Assembly (NCBI GenBank): GCA_023135545.1
Contig: JAGLSY010000067.1
Coordinates: 1-10,758 of the forward strand
Length of the DNA: 10,758 bases
Origin: Thermoplasmata archaeon
Lineage (GTDB): Archaea; Thermoplasmatota; Thermoplasmata; SG8-5; JAGLSY01
Reading direction: 5' to 3'
Shown: positions 4,719 through 10,758 of the stretch, piece by piece
How the letters are laid out: the number at the start of each line of letters is the position of its first letter
How positions within the stretch are numbered: position 1 is the first letter of the stretch
The notes under the pieces: generated by a model
Told to the model about the DNA's origin: nothing
Seen by the model: the letters and a program-made list of their open reading frames with translations, nothing else
Database searches by the model: none
Made by a program: the position numbers and the translations under genes

Positions 4719-7166
4719 ATGTTCGATACAAAGAAGGTCATGAGCATCGCGCTCGTGCTCTCGATGTTGTGTGCCAGTATTGCGATTGTATCCCAGAGTG
4801 CCAGCTCTATCGATGTCGGGGGAGATGTGGTTACGAGCCTTGCAAAACTTCCCAACGGTGTCAAGATCAATGATGTGGCATGGAACACCAACGGCTCGAT
4901 GGCCATGGCCGTGGGACATAACGAATCAGGGGGCTCCAATGCCTTCTGGTATTATCCGAAGAACGATACCTGGGTGGGGTTGACCCCCTACTGCGTGGAG
5001 GTTCCCTTGTTCTTGGTTTTCGGGCCTGCCACCGGCGGTGAGACAGATTTCACTCTAGGTCCAGCTCCAGTATACAATCACACCATCTACAAAGAAAGTG
5101 GACCATTGATCAAGCTCACAGTTGGGGTGGATTATAGCATAGATGTAGTAACTGGAAACTTCATCTTGACCGTACCACTGGGCTTTGATGAAAATGTCCA
5201 TGCATGGTACAATTATTCACAGAGGGAATTCTTCGGCGTGGATTATGACTCGAATGCGACCAAGTTCGGTCTTGTGGGCACGAACCCGGAGCCCACCCAA
5301 TCAGCAGCCCTCTACACCAACCCGGGCGATCCGGTGCTTTATGAGATATCGCACAACGGTGCCTGGCCATCACAGGACTTGAAAGATCTGACGGTCGATA
5401 TCTGGGGAAACATGCTGGCCGTTGGTCCGAATGACCTTGTTTTATTTTACAGGCTGAACGATGATACCTGGTACACGGTCAACGATGCAGATGATTCCGG
5501 ATGGCATTACGAATCCGTTGATTTCGAGCTTGAGAACAAAAGATTTTACCTTGTGGGAGGCAATGGTGCAGGGGGTGTGGTGGCATACACGGACCCCCTA
5601 TCCAGCGCATTGATCATTCCGGTCAGCCACACGAATTATGACACGGTTGCCAACATGACCCGGTACCCGATCTTCAGATCGATCGCCTGGATCAATGACC
5701 CGGCAAAATGGAATGGCCAGCAATATGCTATGCTGGTCGGCGGGTCCAACCTCACTGTTATAACAACTCATGACGACAACGCCACGATGTTCGGAACAGA
5801 GATCCCGAGCATTGAGCTGATGGATGTGGCCTTTGACAAAAGCACATGGAAGGATGGCTCGATAATAGGCCTCAACCAGAGTTCGGGAGCAGGATATATA
5901 TTCCATTATTCGCCTGTTAGCAATGACCTTATGATGCTTCACGCGGAAGCCAGCCAGATGTTCTATTGTGTCGATTACTGTCCGCCTTCAAGCCCCTCCT
6001 TCGGCTTTGTCGTGGGCTCCACAGGCGGCTCGATAATCAATATCAATTCTTTTGACATGAGCACCAAGCTTACCATAAACACGGATTTCCCCCATATCAC
6101 CAACAACGGTATGTGGAAACAATCTGACGGACTGTTCGGGGTCTCCACCTTCAACACCCAGGTCAATGTCGACACCAACTACACCTTCTTCGTGGAGGTG
6201 AATTACACTATCGATGGAGTCAACAAGTTCTGGGACAACGACGACAACATCAGGGTCCAGTTGTGGGCCTGGTACGACGAGGGAAAGATCGGAACCAATT
6301 CCGAAGCAGAGCCGACATGGGCCACCGTCGATAACCGCACAAGGCAGTTCAGTCTGACATGGAACGAGGGGCTCTCCGGAGGGCCAGACCAGGGCAACGC
6401 CGCGATGGATTATCCGATTGCCAGCCCTGGAACCGATGAGTTCCGGCTGGATGATTGGTGGGTGGACCCCAACGGCTACGGAGCGGACGGTTTCTCATAC
6501 AGGCTCTTTTTCAATGTTACATTTGACAGGCAGACATGGGCGGCTGACGGCACCGGCTTTGCCAACGGGGCTTCATCCAACATCAACAACCAGATAGCCT
6601 CTCTGGACGACCCCAACAGCTGGGATGTCAGGTTCCAGATATGGGACCAGACCTACGTATCGGCGCTCAACGAGAGCTACGAGGAATTCGGCATATACAG
6701 ATTCACCAACGTGACCGTGGCAAACAACCCTGTCGGGAGCGCACCACCGGGAACAAACGGAGTGCCGCTGGGCCCCAACAGCCAGGTGACCTACTCGGCC
6801 AACATCGACCACTACCTCAACATGTCCATAGAGGACCTGGAAAGAACGGGTGGCGGCGTGATTCCCGCCATCAACATAAGTGCCAATATAGTCAGCCCGC
6901 TGGCCAACGACATCAACTCCCAGCTCAACAACACCACTTACATGCCCGGGCCATTGATGGAGATATGCATCTGGGGCAACACCACTCAACCCTTCGCGGA
7001 CTGGATGATGGCTGCCCCCCTGAACGGCACCAACGCCCACGGGCCCTGGGGCTCTGATTTCAACAGCATGGGAGCCACGGAGATCAGCTGGTATGCGGAT
7101 ATTCCGGCTGGAATACCCGAGGGAGTTTACGAAACTTTTATCACTTTCACAATCGGATACTATTAA
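4719..7166 (+). CDS. Secreted seven-bladed beta-propeller protein with conserved C-terminal region (paralogue A)
   Basis: 815 residues. A signal peptide (about 1-29) is followed by seven degenerate propeller repeats of the pattern 'hydrophobic-x-D/S-V/I-A-W/Y ... VG ... YxP'. They begin near residues 50 (INDVAW), 171 (FFGVDY), 223 (DLTVD), 265 (ESVDF), 320 (RSIAW), 368 (MDVAF) and 416 (YCVDY). A beta-rich module (about 91-168, TVGVDYSIDVVTGNFIL) interrupts the blade 1/2 junction. Its 'vDY-iD--TG--L' pattern resembles small beta modules of phage-tail and surface proteins. The C-terminal part (about 450-815) has landmarks EVNYTI, AWYDEGK, RTRQF, SPGTDEF, YGADG, NSWD and EFGIYR, and a last subdomain ending IPEGVYETFITFTIGYY. 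I cannot name its family. There is no C-terminal membrane segment, so the protein is either released or held non-covalently, for example as an S-layer-associated or binding protein. No catalytic motif was seen. N-x-S/T sequons are frequent. A tandem paralogue follows 122 bases downstream. The existing start and stop are secure; the function is not known. Confidence 0.9.
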   Translation: MFDTKKVMSIALVLSMLCASIAIVSQSASSIDVGGDVVTSLAKLPNGVKINDVAWNTNGSMAMAVGHNESGGSNAFWYYPKNDTWVGLTPYCVEVPLFLVFGPATGGETDFTLGPAPVYNHTIYKESGPLIKLTVGVDYSIDVVTGNFILTVPLGFDENVHAWYNYSQREFFGVDYDSNATKFGLVGTNPEPTQSAALYTNPGDPVLYEISHNGAWPSQDLKDLTVDIWGNMLAVGPNDLVLFYRLNDDTWYTVNDADDSGWHYESVDFELENKRFYLVGGNGAGGVVAYTDPLSSALIIPVSHTNYDTVANMTRYPIFRSIAWINDPAKWNGQQYAMLVGGSNLTVITTHDDNATMFGTEIPSIELMDVAFDKSTWKDGSIIGLNQSSGAGYIFHYSPVSNDLMMLHAEASQMFYCVDYCPPSSPSFGFVVGSTGGSIININSFDMSTKLTINTDFPHITNNGMWKQSDGLFGVSTFNTQVNVDTNYTFFVEVNYTIDGVNKFWDNDDNIRVQLWAWYDEGKIGTNSEAEPTWATVDNRTRQFSLTWNEGLSGGPDQGNAAMDYPIASPGTDEFRLDDWWVDPNGYGADGFSYRLFFNVTFDRQTWAADGTGFANGASSNINNQIASLDDPNSWDVRFQIWDQTYVSALNESYEEFGIYRFTNVTVANNPVGSAPPGTNGVPLGPNSQVTYSANIDHYLNMSIEDLERTGGGVIPAINISANIVSPLANDINSQLNNTTYMPGPLMEICIWGNTTQPFADWMMAAPLNGTNAHGPWGSDFNSMGATEISWYADIPAGIPEGVYETFITFTIGYY
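4989..5222 (+). other. Inserted beta module in paralogue A (domain-level feature)
   Basis: Codons for residues about 91-168 have no counterpart in paralogue B. By hand count, bases 5041-5220 are 44% GC, against 58% for 4921-5040 and 59% for 5221-5340, so the insert is also compositionally distinct. Edges are approximate. Confidence 0.55.
6066..7166 (+). repeat. C-terminal homology region, copy 1
   Basis: Residues 450-815 of paralogue A align along their length with residues from about 841 of paralogue B (9809-10758). In the best stretch (WWVDP to GFANG) 27 of 38 residues are identical by hand count. Short runs of DNA are also nearly identical, for example around 6541-6568 and 10269-10297. 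This marks the pair as a tandem duplication that later diverged by insertion. Confidence 0.85.
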
Positions 7167-7199
7167 TTGGGTTATATCCGATTGTGTTTAGTGTTTTTT
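7148..7199 (+). terminator. 12-base-pair hairpin across the stop codon followed by a T-run
   Basis: CACAATCGGATA (7148-7159) and TATCCGATTGTG (7175-7186) are perfect complements with a 15-base loop. The TAA stop (7164-7166) of paralogue A lies in that loop, and the upstream arm is made of the last coding codons. T-rich sequence with a TTTTTT run (7194-7199) follows. A small second stem, GTGTT (7191-7195) with AACAC (7200-7204), encloses the T-run. The layout resembles an intrinsic terminator. Archaeal termination mainly uses T-runs, so the hairpin may instead stabilise the mRNA 3' end. Confidence 0.65.
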
Positions 7200-7205
7200 A
7201 ACACA

Positions 7206-7279
7206 TAATATATAATGTTTCTCCAAATGCCTTAATTATAAAAAAAGACATATGAGCATTATTCTCTCAGATAGGGGAG
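7206..7279 (+). promoter_or_regulatory. Candidate promoter and Shine-Dalgarno site of the second propeller gene
   Basis: Two TATA-like stretches are present: TAATATATAA (7206-7215) and TTATAAAAAAA (7236-7246). The second would give a start near 7265 and a short leader. AGGGGAG (7273-7279) is a weaker Shine-Dalgarno match nine bases before the ATG at 7289. With the hairpin and T-run just upstream, separate transcription from paralogue A is likely, though read-through cannot be excluded. Confidence 0.45.
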
Positions 7280-7288
7280 CGGGGCTAT

Positions 7289-10200
7289 ATGACAAGAAAG
7301 CAAGTTCTAGCTTTGAGCATAGTGTTGATAATGTTAGCCAGTGTTTTTACTGGCTTATCCAACCAGACCGCAGCCGAGGATGTAGGCGCAGATTATATAG
7401 AAGATATTTTGAGTGCGCCAGCAGGTGTTAGATTGAATGATATCGCATGGCACCCTGATGAGAATATTGCCGTTGCCGTAGGCAATGATTCCGCCAATGG
7501 CTACATATACAGGTATGAGCCAGACAATGACAACTGGGTCGAGATGAGAAAATTCCTGGGTGATTCCTTCAAGGGCGTTACCAGAACAGAGCCCTGGACC
7601 TTTGTAGATGATGTTGAAACCGATAAAGGATGGACCACCAACCTCTGGAGCGGGCACCTTAACTGGCAGAGAGTTGACCCCAGCACCCTGCCTGTTGTGG
7701 GTGGAGCTGCTGATCATGGTACGGCTTTCTCAGGAAGCACTGTTTGGTGGTTTGGCAACTCCACGACAGGTGATTATTCAGACCCTGTTACGAGCAAGGC
7801 TAGTACGGTGTCACCGGTCAAGCACATTAATGATATATCCACCCAGGCCACTCTCAGTTTCCAACACTGGTTCAATGTCGAATCAGGAGGATCATCTTAT
7901 GATAAAATGTCGGTTCACATCAGAAACACCACCGGAGACACGAGCTGGAACCAGATAGCCTACTGGGATTGCGGTTCACCAGTCGTGACGAGCTGGACAA
8001 GAGTGAATGTGAATATATCTGACTGGATCGGCAATGACGTACAGCTGAATTTTACCTTTGATTCGACGGACGATAGTCTCAACAACTTCTCTGGCTGGCA
8101 CATTGATGATATTCAACTGGAATCCAACGGTGTCTTCATGGTTGTCGGAAGTCATGGAGTGGGCTCGTATTCGGCCTTTGCAACTGACGGATACAGCGCA
8201 CCAGTCTCTGTAACCAACCTTATGAGCTTTGATCTATTGGATGTGGCAGCTGGTCCAGATGGAACTGCCATCGTGGTTGGCGCGGATGGGATCGCCCTTC
8301 TGTGGTGTGATGGGATCTGGTATCTTTTGAATGGACCGGCCGGCACCGACACCTTGACGGCAATTGATTCCAATGATACACATTTCTTCATCGTGGGATA
8401 TAACGCGGCCAGCCAGGGTATTGCATATTATTCCACATTTGCTAACCTCAAACAGGGAAATTACGCCCTGTATAAGGTTCCTGGAAGTGTGAATTTGAAG
8501 TTCCAGGATATTGCATGGTCTGATTATGCAATGTCTCAAAAAGGAGCCGGCCTGGGCATAATAGCTGCGGATGGAAATCTCCTTGGTCTCGTGAACCCGG
8601 AGATATGGAGCGAGCAACAAAAGGTAGTGGCACCGAGCCAGAGAGCCAGACACGGCATGGTCTATGATTCCAGCGTGGGAAAGCATGTCCTATTCGGCGG
8701 CTACACAGGAGCCCAGAACGGCGAGACCTGGACATATGATACCTTCACAGAGGAGTGGCAAGAAGTATTCCCCGGGAGCAGTCCCCCGGTCAGATATGAT
8801 TACGGAATGGTGTATGATTCAGGCCGTGGAAGAGTTGTGATGTTCGGAGGAATTAACGGCGTCACCAAGATGGATGATACGTGGATTTACAACACAGCAG
8901 CAGATGACTGGATGCCGAGTACTTACATGTCACCACCTATTGGAAGAATCAATCCCGGAATGGCCTACCATGAAGAATGGGGAGTTACCGTAATGCACGG
9001 CGGACTTACCGATGGTGGTGCCGTCAGCGATACATGGCTGTATGATATCGGCTTGGACACCTGGACGGAGATTTCCCCTTTGGGTTCTCCGGGTATAAGA
9101 ACCTCTCATGAGATGGTCTATGACCCTATCAATGATGTAATAGTCATGTTCGGAGGCCTGAAGAGCGGGACATACAATGACGACACTTGGATACTTGATC
9201 TGAACACAAACTCCTGGACTCAGAAATTTCCGGGAATTTCCCCATCACCCAGATATCAATTCGCAATGAACTATGACAATGAACTTCAAAAAGTGGTGCT
9301 TTTCGGAGGAAGCCCCAGTGGCGGTGTTTATGTCGGAGATACATGGACCTTTGATGTTGTCTCCAACACATGGGAGAACATAACCGGGGCGAGCAGCCCC
9401 CAAGACCGCTATGAGGTCAGCATGTCATATGACACCCTGAGAAAAGTCCATATGATGTTCGGCGGCAACATTCCGACAAGGACAAATGATACCTGGTATC
9501 TGAGTACGGCATCACCATGGGGAGAACCGTCCAGCATCACGAATGGAGAGAACTTCACTGCCGTGGCTTGGGATGCCTCCAAAACATTGGCCATCGGAGT
9601 AGGTCATGATACCACATCCGCGGTCCTTTATTCATATCATGCCGGAGACCAGGATGCTTTCCAATTACTAGATTATAAAGGAGTACTGGCTGGCCATGAA
9701 CTGTACGGGGTATCTTTCAGGCCCCTCCAGCACGGGGCAGAGTATGCGCTTGCAACAGGTGCCAGTGCCATAAAGATATGGACAAGTGCCCTGGATGATG
9801 ATACATCCATAACGGTGAATGTGGACAAGCCCCACATATTCGACCACGGTCTTTGGAAGACCTCGGAAGGGCTGTATGCCGCGAGCAAGCTGGATGGCCA
9901 ATTGGACATAGACACAACTTACACTTTCTACACAGAGGTCAACTACACCATCGGCGGAGCCAACCATCTCACTGACATGAACGGAAAGGAAAGGATAGAG
10001 GTGATGGCCTGGTATGATGAGGGGAAGACCGCCACATCCAACCCGGAGCCATCGTGGATTGACCCGGAGAACCGTACAAGGCAGTTCAGACTGATGTGGT
10101 ACGAGCAGAACGGACCAGCACCAGCTTCAGCTTCAATGATATACCCGATCGGCAGCCCGGGCACCGATGAATTTCTGTTGGATAGCTGGTGGATGGACCC

Positions 10201-10758
10201 CACCGCCTACGGCGCGGACGGCAGCGTATATAGATTCTTCTTCAACGTCACCTTCGGCCCCCAGGCTCGGGCGGCTGACGGCAACGGCTTTGCCAATGGT
10301 GTGGGCAATCCATATTATGATAAGACCAGTGCCCTCAACGACCCAAATAGCTGGGACTTCAGGGTGAGGATATTTGACAATGACTTCGTGAATTCGGCCA
10401 ATCTCTCATTCGGAGAATTCGGGATATACAGATACACCAACATCACGGTATCCGGAAACCCGGGTGGGAACGCGCAACCAGGAGCGGTGAACATACCCCT
10501 TGGACCACAGAGCCAGATAACTTATTCTGCCAACCTCGACCACTATGTCAATGTTTCCATCGCAAACCTCAACCGGAGCGGTGGGGGAGGGAGCATCCCT
10601 GCTTCCAACATCAACGTCAGCTTGCAGAATGACCTGGGAATCGGCTTGAATCCCTACACGGAAATCAACGGCGATACCTGGGCAAATGGCAGGGCCTTTA
10701 CCGGTGCTGGCCTGAACAATGCCTTGTGTGTATGGGGGAACCGGACGGAGATTACACC
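7289..10758 (+). CDS. Secreted beta-propeller protein with nested kelch propeller and jelly-roll insert (paralogue B); 3' end outside the window
   Basis: The frame is open from the ATG at 7289 to the window end (1156 codons visible). A signal peptide (about 1-29) precedes propeller repeats matching those of paralogue A, near residues 49 (LNDIAW), 94 (FKGV, resuming at 282), 316 (LLDVA), 356 (LTAID), 405 (FQDIAW), 756 (FTAVAW) and 805 (LYGVSF). Two domains interrupt them. Residues about 101-281 look like a MAM/immune-inhibitor-A-type jelly roll: STVWWFGN, a LSFQHWFNVE strand and the hallmark SGWHIDDIQL near the end. Residues 452-747 are six kelch repeats. From about 841 onward the C-terminal region is shared with paralogue A and continues off the window. 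By comparison with paralogue A about 57 more residues are expected, starting after CVWGN. No catalytic motif is visible; ligand or surface binding is the natural inference. N-x-S/T sequons are frequent. Confidence 0.9.
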   Translation, partial: MTRKQVLALSIVLIMLASVFTGLSNQTAAEDVGADYIEDILSAPAGVRLNDIAWHPDENIAVAVGNDSANGYIYRYEPDNDNWVEMRKFLGDSFKGVTRTEPWTFVDDVETDKGWTTNLWSGHLNWQRVDPSTLPVVGGAADHGTAFSGSTVWWFGNSTTGDYSDPVTSKASTVSPVKHINDISTQATLSFQHWFNVESGGSSYDKMSVHIRNTTGDTSWNQIAYWDCGSPVVTSWTRVNVNISDWIGNDVQLNFTFDSTDDSLNNFSGWHIDDIQLESNGVFMVVGSHGVGSYSAFATDGYSAPVSVTNLMSFDLLDVAAGPDGTAIVVGADGIALLWCDGIWYLLNGPAGTDTLTAIDSNDTHFFIVGYNAASQGIAYYSTFANLKQGNYALYKVPGSVNLKFQDIAWSDYAMSQKGAGLGIIAADGNLLGLVNPEIWSEQQKVVAPSQRARHGMVYDSSVGKHVLFGGYTGAQNGETWTYDTFTEEWQEVFPGSSPPVRYDYGMVYDSGRGRVVMFGGINGVTKMDDTWIYNTAADDWMPSTYMSPPIGRINPGMAYHEEWGVTVMHGGLTDGGAVSDTWLYDIGLDTWTEISPLGSPGIRTSHEMVYDPINDVIVMFGGLKSGTYNDDTWILDLNTNSWTQKFPGISPSPRYQFAMNYDNELQKVVLFGGSPSGGVYVGDTWTFDVVSNTWENITGASSPQDRYEVSMSYDTLRKVHMMFGGNIPTRTNDTWYLSTASPWGEPSSITNGENFTAVAWDASKTLAIGVGHDTTSAVLYSYHAGDQDAFQLLDYKGVLAGHELYGVSFRPLQHGAEYALATGASAIKIWTSALDDDTSITVNVDKPHIFDHGLWKTSEGLYAASKLDGQLDIDTTYTFYTEVNYTIGGANHLTDMNGKERIEVMAWYDEGKTATSNPEPSWIDPENRTRQFRLMWYEQNGPAPASASMIYPIGSPGTDEFLLDSWWMDPTAYGADGSVYRFFFNVTFGPQARAADGNGFANGVGNPYYDKTSALNDPNSWDFRVRIFDNDFVNSANLSFGEFGIYRYTNITVSGNPGGNAQPGAVNIPLGPQSQITYSANLDHYVNVSIANLNRSGGGGSIPASNINVSLQNDLGIGLNPYTEINGDTWANGRAFTGAGLNNALCVWGNRTEIT
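7589..8131 (+). other. MAM/jelly-roll-like domain inserted in paralogue B (domain-level feature)
   Basis: Residues about 101-281, between the FKGV strand and the VFMVVG strand of blade 2. The closing GWHIDDIQL and the preceding W/F-rich strands are typical of extracellular MAM-like carbohydrate- or protein-binding sandwiches. Paralogue A lacks it. Two G/C-count blocks inside it (57% and 60%) show no dip relative to the rest of the gene. Confidence 0.65.
8642..9529 (+). repeat. Six kelch repeats inserted between propeller blades 5 and 6 of paralogue B
   Basis: Repeats of about 49 residues share R(x)4-5M-x-Y-D...VxxFGG...DTWxY/F-D...W. The glycine pairs fall in LFGG, MFGG, MHGG, MFGG, LFGG and MFGG. 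The third repeat is atypical (MHGG), and the sixth ends in LSTASPW rather than the usual D-x-x-x-x-x-W. Six kelch units form a complete six-bladed propeller. Confidence 0.88.
9809..10758 (+). repeat. C-terminal homology region, copy 2 (runs off the window)
   Basis: Residues from about 841 of paralogue B repeat the landmarks of copy 1 in the same order: EVNYTI, AWYDEGK, RTRQF, SPGTDEF, YGADG, NSWD, EFGIYR, LGPQSQITYSAN and CVWGN. The last subdomain is cut by the window edge. Confidence 0.85.

Noticed and set aside
4719..4800. Lipoprotein signal in paralogue A (Cys near the end of the hydrophobic segment)
   Set aside because: The residues before the Cys are S-M-L, which do not fit a lipobox with a small residue at -1. 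A standard Sec signal peptide cleaved near residue 29 fits better.
6573..7040. 155-codon minus-strand open frame opposite the C-terminal region of paralogue A
   Set aside because: The GC-rich third positions of the real gene create a long antisense frame. The translation is unlike any family I know, and its sense partner is conserved in the paralogue.

Overview
The window looks like a stretch of archaeal chromosome, most plausibly from a Thermoplasmatota-type or related euryarchaeal lineage. Supporting signs are TATA-like boxes, Shine-Dalgarno sites of the GGAGG and AGGTGA type, very AT-rich intergenic DNA beside coding DNA of roughly 45-65% GC, and large secreted proteins rich in N-x-S/T sequons with PKD, lamin-tail and propeller modules. 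The taxonomic call is inference; no marker gene is present.

There are four protein genes and all encode exported proteins. On the minus strand, reading right to left, 4258-1568 encodes an 896-residue membrane-anchored phospholipase D/nuclease-superfamily protein (signal peptide, two lamin-tail domains, two HKD motifs, PKD, C-terminal membrane anchor). After a 156-base gap comes a subtilisin-fold protein of the KP-43 type (1411 to beyond base 1, C-terminus outside the window). It keeps the catalytic Asp and His motifs but has Gly where the nucleophilic Ser belongs and Ser where the oxyanion Asn belongs, so it is probably a pseudoprotease.

Divergently, on the plus strand, two paralogous secreted proteins lie in tandem: 4719-7166 (815 residues, complete) and 7289 to beyond 10758 (1156 residues visible). 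Each has a signal peptide, seven degenerate beta-propeller repeats and a strongly conserved C-terminal region I cannot assign to a named family. The paralogues differ by insertions. The first has a small AT-richer beta module at the blade 1/2 junction. The second has a MAM/jelly-roll-like domain near the same place, plus a whole six-repeat kelch propeller between blades 5 and 6: a propeller nested in a propeller.

The 460-base divergent intergenic region (4259-4718) drops to about 15-20% GC in its middle. It carries both promoters, each with a TATA box lying between the arms of a perfect 7-base inverted repeat, plus a tandem 11-mer and a cluster of TTAACAA half-sites. A 12-base-pair perfect hairpin spans the stop codon of the first propeller gene and precedes a T-run. 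No RNA genes, CRISPR array, insertion sequence or recombinase were seen. The locus reads as a cell-surface or extracellular module: an anchored phosphodiesterase-like enzyme, a probably inactive subtilase that may act as a binding protein, and two multi-propeller surface proteins. That they work together is inference from adjacency and shared export only.
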